DNA of 64,000 nucleotides from Thermoleophilaceae bacterium. GTDB lineage: Bacteria; Actinomycetota; Thermoleophilia; Solirubrobacterales; Thermoleophilaceae. The notes beneath the pieces were generated by a model, which was given only the letters and a program-made list of their open reading frames with translations, was not told where the DNA came from and did no database searches. The position numbers and the translations under genes were made by a program. Where the stretch lies: NCBI GenBank assembly GCA_030446485.1, contig JAUJNF010000004.1, forward strand, positions 62,001 through 126,000, written 5' to 3'. This document shows positions 35,439-43,611 of this stretch, piece by piece. Numbering within the stretch: position 1 is the stretch's first letter; every line of letters begins with the position of its first letter.

Positions 35439-35711
35439 TTACTGGGACTCGAGGGCCGGTAGGCGCCGGCCGCAATGCAGGCAATCGTTCAGGTCCTTCG
35501 GCACGAGCTGCTCGAGCGAGCAGCCGCAGATGCGCAGGTTGTCGACTGACCACGGGAGGTTGCTGGGGGAGGGTGCCAGCGGGAGCAGCTTGCCCACGAC
35601 CTGGAACTCCTCTCCGGACTCCTTGTCCACGTATACCGTGCCGGGCTCGACCTCGCGGATGACCTCGCGGTCGGAACGCGCGCGCAGCCGGTACCTCTGA
35701 CGCTCGGACAT
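35439..35711 (-). CDS. Small protein with C-terminal Zn-ribbon-like cysteines
   Basis: 90 residues. The N-terminal half is a basic helix then VEPGTVYVDKESGEEFQVVG; the C-terminal half holds ICGCSLEQL and DCLHCGRRL, a CxC ... CxxC arrangement fit for one Zn. I do not recognise the family. Confidence 0.65.
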   Translation of the reverse strand: MSERQRYRLRARSDREVIREVEPGTVYVDKESGEEFQVVGKLLPLAPSPSNLPWSVDNLRICGCSLEQLVPKDLNDCLHCGRRLPALESQ

Positions 35712-35807
35712 CGGCGTGGAAAGCTATCAGGGGCCGCCGGCGGCTCCGCGTGATGGCGGCACGCTCACGGTCGACCGCCGGACGGCGCGGGCCGGGATAC
35801 TCGCCCC

Positions 35808-37385
35808 GTGCGCGTACTCATCTTCCACGGGTACCTACTGCGTGGCACCGGCAGCAACATCTACAACGCGAGCCTCGCGCAGGCGCTCGTGGAGCTCGGG
35901 CACGAGGTGCACCTCCTCTGCCAGGACCGTGACGCCGGAGATCTCCCCGTCGTCGACGCGGTCGGCACGTGGAACGACGACGGGTTGCGGGTACGCGTCA
36001 CACGCGAGCCCGTTCGCTGCACCGCCTACCTGCCGGACATAGGCCGCGTGCTGCCCGTCTACGTGGCCGATCCCTACGAGCACTTCGACGCCGTGCCCTT
36101 CACCGGGCTCGATCGGGCGGCGGTCGACCACTACGTGGCGGCCAACGTCGCGGCGGTGCGCGCGGTGACCGCCCGCGCCAGCCCCGAGGTGGCGCTGGCC
36201 AACCACGCGGTGATGGGACCGGTGGTGCTGGCCCGGGCGCTCGGTGCAGGGGTTCCCTACGCGGTGAAGATCCACGGGAGCGCGCTCGAGTACACGGTCG
36301 CCCGCGCCCCCGAGCGGTTCCTTCCCTACGCGCGCGAGGGGCTCGCCGCGGCCGCCGGGGTGCTCGTGGGCTCGGGCCACACCGCGGGCCGCCTGTGGGA
36401 CACGCTCGACGACCCCGAGCTCCCGGAGAAGACCCGCCTCGGGCCGCCGGGAGTCGACGTGCAGCGGTTTCGCCCCCGCAGCCCGGACGAGCGCGCACCC
36501 GGCCTGCGCGCGCTCGCGGCGCGGATGCCGGAGGAGGCCGCCGGCTGGGGCGGGGAGCACGGCGCGGCGCAGGCCTTCACGGCCCTTGCCGACGGAGATG
36601 CCCCGATCGTCAGCTTCGTCGGGAAGCTGATCGTGTCGAAGGGCGTCGAGCTGCTGCTTGCCGCGTGGCCGCTCGTGCTCGCGCGGGTGCCGGAGGCCCG
36701 CCTCTGCCTCGTCGGCTTTGGCACGCTGAGGCCGGCGCTCGGGCGCATGGTCGAGGCGCTGACCGCGGGAGACCTCGACGCCGTGCGCGACATGGCCCGG
36801 CGGGGCCGGGAGCTGGAGGGCGGCTCGGCTGACGAGATGGAGCAGCTCGCCGCCTTCCTCGACCGGCTCGAGGGCGCGGCGCGCGGGGACTACCGCCGGA
36901 GCGCCGCGCGCACCGCTGGCACCGTCTTCTTCACCGGACGCCTGGAGCACGGGGACCTCCCGGAGCTGCTCGGGGCGTCGGCCGCCCAGGTCGTGCCCAG
37001 CACGTTCCCGGAGGCCTTCGGGATGGTGGCGGCCGAGGCCGCGGCCTGCGGCGCGCTGCCGATCGCTGCGGCGCACTCGGGCCTCGCCGAGGTGAGCGCC
37101 ACGCTCGCCCCGGCGCTCGACCCCAGCCTGCGCCGCCTGCTGTCCTTCCCGCTTGGTCCCTCGGCGGTGCCGGACCTGGCCGAGCGCCTGGTCGAGTGGC
37201 TGCTGCTACCGCCAGAGCGGCGGCGTTCCGAGGCGGCGGCGCGGGCCGGCCTGGCACGTGCCCGCTACGGCTGGGAGGGGGTGGCCCGGGGGGTCATCGC
37301 CGCCGCGGAGGGCCGCCTGGACGAACTCCCGCGGCCGGTGGTGGCCGGGACCGGCCGGGACGCGCCTGCCGACGCGCCACCATAG
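35808..37385 (+). CDS. GT4-family glycosyltransferase with large insert
   Basis: 525-residue GT-B enzyme starting at GTG. The N-terminal domain opens MRVLIFHGYLLRGTGSNIYN, the donor domain has SFVGKLIVSKGVELLL and the E-x7-E region STFPEAFGMVAAEAAACGAL. It is about 120 residues longer than most GT4 enzymes, with an insert around 310-365 (DMARRGRELEGGSADEMEQL) between donor-domain strands. It stands alone; role unknown. Confidence 0.85.
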   Translation: MRVLIFHGYLLRGTGSNIYNASLAQALVELGHEVHLLCQDRDAGDLPVVDAVGTWNDDGLRVRVTREPVRCTAYLPDIGRVLPVYVADPYEHFDAVPFTGLDRAAVDHYVAANVAAVRAVTARASPEVALANHAVMGPVVLARALGAGVPYAVKIHGSALEYTVARAPERFLPYAREGLAAAAGVLVGSGHTAGRLWDTLDDPELPEKTRLGPPGVDVQRFRPRSPDERAPGLRALAARMPEEAAGWGGEHGAAQAFTALADGDAPIVSFVGKLIVSKGVELLLAAWPLVLARVPEARLCLVGFGTLRPALGRMVEALTAGDLDAVRDMARRGRELEGGSADEMEQLAAFLDRLEGAARGDYRRSAARTAGTVFFTGRLEHGDLPELLGASAAQVVPSTFPEAFGMVAAEAAACGALPIAAAHSGLAEVSATLAPALDPSLRRLLSFPLGPSAVPDLAERLVEWLLLPPERRRSEAAARAGLARARYGWEGVARGVIAAAEGRLDELPRPVVAGTGRDAPADAPP

Positions 37386-37435
37386 GCCCTGAGTGGTCAT
37401 GTCCGGCGTCCTGAGCGGCTAATCTGTGCGCCGAC

Positions 37436-38161
37436 TTGAGGGCCTTTCGCACACTGATCCGGCCGCTCGGAGTGGCCGCGGCCTCCGCGGCGCTTCTGGC
37501 CGTGTCCGGCTGCGGCGCCTCCGAGGAGCCCGACCTCGTGAACGGCAAGGAGCTCTTCGTGGGCAAGGGCACGTGCGGCAGCTGCCATACGCTCGCGCGC
37601 GCGGGAACCAAGGGCAACCGCGGTCCCAGCCTCGACGAGTCGTTTGGTCCGGCGCTCGACGACGGCCTTGGCAAGAGCACGGTGGCCGGAGTCGTCGAGC
37701 AGCAGATCTCCGAGGTGCGGCGCAACAGCACCATGCCCGAGGATCTCGTGACCGGGCAGGACGCCCGCGACGTGGCGGCCTACGTGGCCGCGGTGGCCGG
37801 GCAGCCCGGAGAGGACACGGGTGTCCTGGCCCTGGCCGGACGCCCCGAGGTGAGCGACAAGCCGGTGGTGGCCGACGGCGGACAGGCGGAGATCCCCGCC
37901 GACCCCTCCGGGGCCCTGGCGTTCGTGGCGCGCTTCATCGAGGCCGACGGCGGTCAGGTGACCCTCAACATGCCGAACCCGTCGCCGATCGACCACAACG
38001 TCGCGATCAAGGGCGCGGGCGTCGATGAGAAGGGCCCGGTGGTGGGCAACGGCGGCACCTCCGAGGTCTCCGCGGAGCTCGAGCCGGGCAAGTACGTCTT
38101 CTACTGCAGCGTGCCGGGCCACGAGGAGGGCGGCATGCGGGGCGAGCTCACCGTCGAGTAA
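37436..38161 (+). CDS. Lipoprotein fusing cytochrome c and a cupredoxin domain
   Basis: 241 residues from TTG. A lipobox AVSGC (Cys26) anchors it outside the membrane. A class I cytochrome c domain follows with haem site GTCGSCH (Cys47, Cys50, His51) and axial Met in NSTMPEDL. The C-terminal blue-copper domain (from about 145) has His in PIDHNVAIKG and the Cys/His/Met set in YCSVPGHEEGGM. It probably carries electrons to the CuA site of the oxidase encoded 1-5 kb away. Confidence 0.88.
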   Translation: MRAFRTLIRPLGVAAASAALLAVSGCGASEEPDLVNGKELFVGKGTCGSCHTLARAGTKGNRGPSLDESFGPALDDGLGKSTVAGVVEQQISEVRRNSTMPEDLVTGQDARDVAAYVAAVAGQPGEDTGVLALAGRPEVSDKPVVADGGQAEIPADPSGALAFVARFIEADGGQVTLNMPNPSPIDHNVAIKGAGVDEKGPVVGNGGTSEVSAELEPGKYVFYCSVPGHEEGGMRGELTVE

Positions 38162-38170
38162 GGATCGGAC

Positions 38171-38192
38171 GCGCGCGTCGGGTAACGCGCGC
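38171..38192 (+). terminator. Hairpin between convergent genes
   Basis: GCGCGCGT (38171-38178) and ACGCGCGC (38185-38192) form a perfect 8-bp stem with loop CGGGTA, ten bases after the cytochrome-cupredoxin stop. Confidence 0.6.
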
Positions 38193-38223
38193 GAGGGCGT
38201 CGCCGCCGCGGGCGCGGCAGCGC

Positions 38224-38976
38224 TCAGCCCACCAGCGCCCTGAGGTCGGGCAGCAGCCCTGGCCCGGCGGCCACCAACCCGGCCGGCTCGCCGCCGTAGC
38301 TCTCCACCCCGCCGCCCGCCTCGAGCACGAGGAGCGTTCCAGCCGACCAGTCCCAGGGGTTGCCACCGCGCTCGAAGTAGCCGTCGAGCCGCCCGGCGGC
38401 CACCCACGCCAGGTCGAGCGCCGCCGATCCGGCACGGCGGATGTCCCGGACCGCGGGCAGCACTCGCAGCAGCACGTCGGCCTGTGCCGCGCGCACCTCG
38501 CCCGTGTACCCGAAGCCCGTGGCCACGAGCGACGTCGCGAGCTCCCCGGCGTCGCGGACCCGCACCGGGGAGCCGTTCAGCCGAGCGCCCTGGCCGCGCG
38601 CGGCGCAGAACGTCTCCGCCCGCACCGGATCGTGCACCACGCCGGCGAGGCCCCCGTCGCCGTCCTCCAACCCGACGCTCACCGACCACGCCGGATAGCC
38701 CCACAGGTAGTTGGTGGTGCCGTCGAGCGGATCCACGATCCACGTGCGCCCACTCGACCCCTCCCGCGAAGCGCCCTCCTCCCCGAGCACCCCGTCCTGC
38801 GGCCGCTCCCGCGCAAGCAGCTCGACGAGAACCGCCTCGGCCTCCCGATCGGCATCCGAGACCATGTCCGTGTCCGAGGACTTCGCCTCGACCCCCCTGG
38901 CGACCCGCCCAAACCGCTCGAGCAGCAGCCCCCCGGCCTCCCTGGCGGCCCGCTCAGCGAGCTCGAGATCGTTCAG
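38224..38976 (-). CDS. Inositol monophosphatase-family phosphatase, apparent CTG start
   Basis: Mg-dependent phosphatase of the IMPase/histidinol-phosphatase family. Metal residues are in GEEGASREG, WIVDPLDGTTNYLWGYP and the C-terminal NPWDWSAGTLLVLEAGG. ATG 38865 would give only 213 residues and lose the conserved first helices. Frame and homology continue upstream (DLELAERAAREAGGLLLERF, then EAKSSDTDMVSDADREAE) to a CTG at 38976 that overlaps the preceding gene's TGA as CTGA, giving 250 residues, the normal size. No ATG, GTG or TTG lies between that CTG and the next in-frame stop upstream. Confidence 0.85.
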   Translation of the reverse strand: MNDLELAERAAREAGGLLLERFGRVARGVEAKSSDTDMVSDADREAEAVLVELLARERPQDGVLGEEGASREGSSGRTWIVDPLDGTTNYLWGYPAWSVSVGLEDGDGGLAGVVHDPVRAETFCAARGQGARLNGSPVRVRDAGELATSLVATGFGYTGEVRAAQADVLLRVLPAVRDIRRAGSAALDLAWVAAGRLDGYFERGGNPWDWSAGTLLVLEAGGGVESYGGEPAGLVAAGPGLLPDLRALVG

Positions 38977-39080
38977 AGGGCCCGAACCAGGAGAACGACA
39001 GCAACGACGAGCCCGATGACAAGGGCGACATAGAGAAGGAAGCGGAAAGCCTCGGCCTCGGAGCGAAGGGGGTTAAGCAC
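38973..39080 (-). CDS. Very small single-helix membrane protein
   Basis: 35 residues from GTG 39080: NPLRSEAEAFRFLLYVALV then a Val/Leu-rich helix ending LLVRAL. Its stop overlaps the apparent CTG start of the phosphatase. It lies downstream of ctaE on the same strand, so it may be a small oxidase-associated subunit; that is a guess from position. Confidence 0.6.
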   Translation of the reverse strand: MLNPLRSEAEAFRFLLYVALVIGLVVAVVLLVRAL

Positions 39081-39116
39081 GTGGAGGGAGCCTCGGAACG
39101 GCCCGAACCCTAGGCA

Positions 39117-39222
39117 GTACGAGCCGGGTGGCGAAAAGCGAGCTAGGCAAGGACGCAGGGAGAGGACAATGGCGGAGCCATGGCCTCGACCGAGGACGCC
39201 GCATAGCGAAGCTTTGCAGCCG
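39117..39222. repeat. Structured intergenic element downstream of ctaE
   Basis: Between the ctaE stop and the small gene lies a stretch with imperfect inverted ends (GCGAAAAGCGAGCTAGGC near 39131 against GCATAGCGAAGCTTTGC near 39201) and a central perfect hairpin ATGGC-GGA-GCCAT (39169-39181). It looks like an extragenic repeat or an RNA element; I see no reading frame of note. Confidence 0.4.
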
Positions 39223-39224
39223 CC

Positions 39225-39863
39225 TCAGAGCACGTAGATGGAGGCATAAACGAGGATCCACATGATGTCGACGAAGTGCCAATAGATCCCCGGCACCTCC
39301 ACCCCCCGATGGTCCTTCGGCGTGAAGTGCCCCCGAAAGGCCCGCACGGTGGCGAACAGCAACAACGTCAAGCCAACGAACACGTGGGCGCCGTGCAGGC
39401 CCGTCAGCCCGTAGAAGATCGACCCCTGCGCGTGGTCGCCCGGTGCGAAGCCGATGTGCACGTACTCGTTGACCTGAATGGCGAGGAACGTCGCGCCCAG
39501 CAGGAACGTGGTGAGCAGCCCGGCGCGCAGCCCCGCCCGGTTCTCGTTCTTGGCCGATTCGAGCGCCCAGTGCATCGTGAAGCTCGAGGAGATGAGGATC
39601 GCCGTGTTCACGCCGGCCACTGCCACCGGCAGGTGCGTGCCCTCCGCCGGCCACGCCTCGTTCGCCACACCCCGGATGAAGAAGTACGCGGTGAAGAACG
39701 CTCCGAAGAGCATGATCTCCGAGATGATGAAGAGCAGCATCCCGAGGAACTGCGCATCTACGCGCGAGGAGCGGTTGGCCTCGGGCGGACCGTGGTGATC
39801 GTGGGTGACCGGCTTCTCGCCGGGCTCGAGCCGCGCCGGGAACGAGACGGAGGCCGACTCCAT
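39225..39863 (-). CDS. ctaE: Cytochrome c oxidase subunit III
   Basis: 212 residues with five or so TM helices. Conserved features are FIISEIMLFGAFFTAYFFIR, a mid-protein LAIQVNEYVH, FYGLTGLHGAHVFVGLTLLL and the C-terminal YWHFVDIMWILVYASIYVL. It is the last structural gene of the ctaC-ctaD-USP-ctaE operon and overlaps the USP gene by ATGA. Confidence 0.94.
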   Translation of the reverse strand: MESASVSFPARLEPGEKPVTHDHHGPPEANRSSRVDAQFLGMLLFIISEIMLFGAFFTAYFFIRGVANEAWPAEGTHLPVAVAGVNTAILISSSFTMHWALESAKNENRAGLRAGLLTTFLLGATFLAIQVNEYVHIGFAPGDHAQGSIFYGLTGLHGAHVFVGLTLLLFATVRAFRGHFTPKDHRGVEVPGIYWHFVDIMWILVYASIYVL

Positions 39864-40735
39864 CAGGCGCCCGCCTGCGTGGGCACGCCCCTACGGGCCT
39901 CCGCCGGCTCGACCACCACGTGCTCGACGGGCTTGGCGGTATAGGAGCGGACGCGCTCGATCAGGTCGCCTCGCATCCAGCCGGAACGGGTGGCCGGGAA
40001 GGTCGAGATCACGATCTCGTCGATCGTGTAGTGCTGCAGGGCGTTCCTGATCGCCGTGTACGGGTCGGTGTCCATGATCTGCCCGGAAGCCTCGAGGCCC
40101 TCCGCCGTGAGCCGCTCGAGCGTGGTGGCCAGGCGCTGCGTTGGGTCGGTGGCCCCCTTCCCGCCCCGGGGACAGATCACCACGAAGCTCCGCGGCGACT
40201 GGTCGGCTTTGTCCCTCAGCAGGTGTATCAGGGACTCGCCAGCCACCGTCTCATTGGCCACGACCAGCGTGTTGGTCACCTCGTCCTTGTCGGCCTCGAG
40301 GTCCACCACCACGTGGTCCACCGGCACGCCGGTGTCCTGGCGCACGCGCTCGATCAGGTCGCGCCGCATCCAGCCGGAGCGCGTCGCGGGGTGGGTGGAG
40401 ATGATGATGCAGTCGGCCCCGTAGGCGGCCACGGCGTCGGTGGTGGCCGAGTAGGGGTCGGGGTCCATCACGGCCCCGGTGGCGAGGATGCCCACGGCCC
40501 GCAGCTGGGCGAGCGTGGTGGTCAGGCGGTTCTCCGCCGCCTTCAGGGAGTTGTCGTCGTAGATGACGTAGCCCTCGCGCGGCCTGTTCTGCGGGCAGAT
40601 GACCGTGACGGCGAACGGTCGTCCCTCGGCGTGCGCCTCCTCGGCCTTCTTCCTGACCTCGTCGATCAGCGCCCGTCCGCCGACCGTCTCGTTGGCCACC
40701 ACGAGTATCCGGAAGGGCTGCGGCCGCGTGGTCAC
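39863..40735 (-). CDS. Tandem USP-like protein inside the oxidase operon
   Basis: 290 residues made of two homologous halves. Each starts with LVVANETV (ILVVANETVGGRALIDE; TLVVANETVAGESLIHL), contains a VICP segment and D(P/T)DPY, and ends with TRSGWMR-DLIERVR then VxHVVV. The Rossmann-like pattern resembles the universal stress protein superfamily, but the ATP-binding G-x2-G-x9-GS motif is not evident. GTG start overlaps the ctaD stop (GTGA), and its stop overlaps ctaE, so it is co-translated with both. Role unknown; oxidase assembly or stress sensing are possibilities. Confidence 0.8.
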   Translation of the reverse strand: MTTRPQPFRILVVANETVGGRALIDEVRKKAEEAHAEGRPFAVTVICPQNRPREGYVIYDDNSLKAAENRLTTTLAQLRAVGILATGAVMDPDPYSATTDAVAAYGADCIIISTHPATRSGWMRRDLIERVRQDTGVPVDHVVVDLEADKDEVTNTLVVANETVAGESLIHLLRDKADQSPRSFVVICPRGGKGATDPTQRLATTLERLTAEGLEASGQIMDTDPYTAIRNALQHYTIDEIVISTFPATRSGWMRGDLIERVRSYTAKPVEHVVVEPAEARRGVPTQAGA

Positions 40736-42630
40736 TCGTGCGCGACCCCCGACGTCCCGGCGGGCACGGGCTCCTTCTCCCGATCCTTGAACACGCCGTG
40801 CACCGCGCCCGGCACGCCGTACTCGTACGGTCCGCCGACCACGGTGGGGATGTCGTCGAAGTTGAACAGCGGCGGCGGTGAGGACACCTGCCACTCGAGG
40901 GTGTGCGCACGCCAGGGGTTGGCGGCGGCACGGGGCCCGTTGCGCCAGCTCGTGACCATGTTGTAGAGGAAGATCAGGAAGCTCAGGCCGAACAGGAAGC
41001 TCGAGACCGAGATGATCGCGTTCAGCGACGCGAACTGGTCGGCGTAGTCCGCCACGCGCCGCGGCATGCCGTCGATCCCGACGAAGTGCATCGGCCCGAA
41101 GGTGAGGTTGAAGAAGACGAAGGAGAGCCAGAAGTGGATCTTCCCGAGCGTCTCGTCGTACATGCGCCCGGTCATCTTGGGGAACCAGAAGTAGAGCCCT
41201 GCGAAGATCGTGAACACGCTGCCGCCGAACAGCACGTAGTGGATGTGGGCCACCACGAAGTACGTGTCGGAGACATGGATGACCACCGGCAGGATGGCCA
41301 GCACGATGCCGCTGATGCCGCCGAGCGTGAACATCGTGATGAAGCCGAGCGCGAAGAGCATCGGCGTGGTGAGATGGATCACCCCTCGCCACAGGGTGGC
41401 GAGCCACGAGAAGATCTTGATGCCGGTGGGCACCGCGATCAGCATGGTCGTGATCATCATCGGCACGCGCAGCCAGGAGAACATGCCGGAGACGAACATG
41501 TGGTGCGCCCAGACCGTGAAGCCGAGGATCACGATGGCCACCAGCGAGAAGGCCATCATCCGGTAGCCGAACACCGGCTTGCGGGCGTTGGCCGAGATCA
41601 CCTCGCTGACGATGCCGAACCCGGGCAGCATCATGATGTAAACGGCCGGGTGCGAGTAGAACCAGAAGATGTGCTGGTACATGACCACGTCGCCGCCGCC
41701 GCCGGGGTTGAAGAAGTGCGTCCCGAGCGCGCGGTCGAACAGCACGAGGAACTGCGAGCCGGCGATGAACGGCGTGGCGATCACCACGAGCAGCGAGGTG
41801 GTGAAGTTCGCCCACACGAGCAGGGGCATGCGGAAGAAGGTGAGCCCTGGGGCCCGCATGGTGATGATCGTCACCAGGAAGTTGAGCGCGGTGGCGATCG
41901 ACGAGGCGCCGGCGAACTGGACGGCGATCGTGAAGAAGGTCTGCCCGACCGGCATCTCGGTGGAGAGCGGCGCGTACGCCGTCCAGCCGGTCGCGAACGC
42001 GCCGCCGGGGGCCAGGAAGCTCGCGGTCATCATCACCCCGGCCACCGGGAGCATCCAGAACGACAGCGCGTTCAGGCGCGGGAAGGCCATGTCCGGCGCC
42101 CCGATCATCAGCGGGATCACGTAGTTGGCGATGCCGGCGAACACCGGGATGATGAACAGGAAGATCATCAGCGAGGCGTGCACCGAGAACAGCCCGTTGT
42201 AGGTGTTCGGGTCCACGAACTGGGTGCCCGGCGCCGCCAGCTCGGCGCGGATGAGCATGGCCATCAGCCCGCCGAGGACGAAGAAGACGAACGTGGTGAC
42301 GATGTACTGGATGCCGATCACCTTGTGATCGGTGTTGACGCGGAAGTAGTCCCGCCAGGACCGTGCGCCGTGCCCGGAGTGGTCGTCGGGCACGGTCGGC
42401 GCGCCCGAGGCCCACCGGAACCAGTAGTCGAAGCAGCCGATCCCGAGGAGGAACGCGACACCCATGGAGATGAGCGCCACGGTGGTGATGGCCTCGCCGT
42501 CGACGAGCGGCTCGTAGCCGTAGAGGGCGCGCACGAGCACGACCAACCCGAAGGCGAACAGGGCGCCGGCGAGGACGCTGAGCGCGGCGCGGTACCAGCC
42601 GGGCGCGGTGAGTCGAGCGGTCATCGTCAT
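40732..42630 (-). CDS. ctaD: Cytochrome c oxidase subunit I (A2-type) with N-terminal two-TM extension
   Basis: Haem-copper oxidase catalytic subunit, 632 residues from ATG 42630. Ligand positions are visible: haem a His in LFSVHASLMIFLF, CuB and Tyr in FYSHPAVYIMMLPGFG, His pair in WAHHMF, haem His in VVAHIHYVLFGG. YSHPAVY is the A2-subclass motif, replacing the GHPEVY Glu of A1 enzymes. Before the usual start (SWRDYFRVNTDHKVIG) is an extension of about 100 residues with two TM helices (LSVLAGALFAFGLVVLVRAL and ITTVALISMGVAFLLGIGCF), perhaps a fused small subunit. Confidence 0.95.
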   Translation of the reverse strand: MTMTARLTAPGWYRAALSVLAGALFAFGLVVLVRALYGYEPLVDGEAITTVALISMGVAFLLGIGCFDYWFRWASGAPTVPDDHSGHGARSWRDYFRVNTDHKVIGIQYIVTTFVFFVLGGLMAMLIRAELAAPGTQFVDPNTYNGLFSVHASLMIFLFIIPVFAGIANYVIPLMIGAPDMAFPRLNALSFWMLPVAGVMMTASFLAPGGAFATGWTAYAPLSTEMPVGQTFFTIAVQFAGASSIATALNFLVTIITMRAPGLTFFRMPLLVWANFTTSLLVVIATPFIAGSQFLVLFDRALGTHFFNPGGGGDVVMYQHIFWFYSHPAVYIMMLPGFGIVSEVISANARKPVFGYRMMAFSLVAIVILGFTVWAHHMFVSGMFSWLRVPMMITTMLIAVPTGIKIFSWLATLWRGVIHLTTPMLFALGFITMFTLGGISGIVLAILPVVIHVSDTYFVVAHIHYVLFGGSVFTIFAGLYFWFPKMTGRMYDETLGKIHFWLSFVFFNLTFGPMHFVGIDGMPRRVADYADQFASLNAIISVSSFLFGLSFLIFLYNMVTSWRNGPRAAANPWRAHTLEWQVSSPPPLFNFDDIPTVVGGPYEYGVPGAVHGVFKDREKEPVPAGTSGVAHE

Positions 42631-42685
42631 CCGGCGATTCCCGTCATGCGACGCGGCATCGTACCCGCGCGCCGGCGCACGGGCG

Positions 42686-43459
42686 TCATTGGCTGCGCAC
42701 CCCGGTCGAGGTGGTGGAGGGGCCGGCCGAGACGTTGGCGGCTCCGGCGCCCCGCTTCTTCTCGAGCCAGGCGGCGAACTCGGACTCCGGCACGACCTTG
42801 AGGCTCTGGCGCATGGTGGCGTGTCCGAGCCCACAGAGCTCGGTGCAGACGATCGAGTAGTTCCCCTGGCGGTTCGGGGTCACCCGGAAGGAGGTCGTGA
42901 GCCCGGGCACGGCGTCCATCTTCATCCGGAACGCGGGCACCCAGAACGAGTGGATCACGTCCTCGGCGGTGATGTCGAACTTGACGGGGCGGTGCTCGGG
43001 GAGCACGAGGTCGTCCGTCCGCACCGTCTTGCCGCTGGCGTCGGGATAGGCGAAGTGCCAGGCGAACTGCTGGCCGGTGACCCGCACGACCATCTCGTTG
43101 GCCCGGGGCTCCTCCTGCTCGTCGAGGACGATCCAGGCGTAGACCGACAGTACCGACACGATCACGAAGGGCACGATCACCCAGATCAGCTCCAGGCGGG
43201 CGCTGCCGTGGATCGGCTCGCCGTCGCCCATGTCGCCCGGACGCGCGCGGAAGCGCATGACGCTGTAGACGACGACCGTCATCACCCCGACGAAGATGGG
43301 GATCGAGACGAACAGGAGGACGTCGTAGAGCACATCGACGTCGTTCGACGTCGTCGAGGCCTGCGTGGGGAACCAGTCGATCGCGTAGACGATCGCCACG
43401 CCCACGATCGAGGCGAGCGTGGCGAGGGCCAGCATCCGCGAAAGCGGGGTGTTACGCAA
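42686..43459 (-). CDS. ctaC: Cytochrome c oxidase subunit II (CuA)
   Basis: 257 residues. Two N-terminal TM helices, then a cupredoxin domain with the full CuA set: His in EDVIHSFWVPAF and CTELCGLGHATM. Start TTG 43459 follows a good ribosome-binding site (GAAAGGA). The C-terminus is a Ser/Thr/Gly tail. It is the first gene of the operon. No cytochrome c is fused here; the cytochrome-cupredoxin lipoprotein at 37436-38161 may supply that function. Confidence 0.95.
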   Translation of the reverse strand: MRNTPLSRMLALATLASIVGVAIVYAIDWFPTQASTTSNDVDVLYDVLLFVSIPIFVGVMTVVVYSVMRFRARPGDMGDGEPIHGSARLELIWVIVPFVIVSVLSVYAWIVLDEQEEPRANEMVVRVTGQQFAWHFAYPDASGKTVRTDDLVLPEHRPVKFDITAEDVIHSFWVPAFRMKMDAVPGLTTSFRVTPNRQGNYSIVCTELCGLGHATMRQSLKVVPESEFAAWLEKKRGAGAANVSAGPSTTSTGVRSQ

Positions 43460-43611
43460 CCGCAGTCCTTTCGGAAATCACGGCGGGCGATGTTAATTGA
43501 AGGAGCCGGCGTAGGCGCAGGCCTGGCGCGCCGGCACAGGCTTCCACCCGCTCAGCCCCGGGCGCTCCGGGCCACGGCCGTCGCGGGCCCGGTCCGGCGG
43601 ACGATCCGCGT

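Noticed and set aside
34874-35662. 262-codon plus-strand frame over the putative lipoprotein region
   Set aside because: Ser/Gly/Val low-complexity shadow of the Thr/Pro/Glu-rich lipoprotein on the minus strand, which has a proper signal sequence and coupled start.
40903-42801. 632-codon plus-strand frame opposite ctaD
   Set aside because: His/Arg/Asp/Glu-rich shadow of a membrane protein gene; no start signal or family features.
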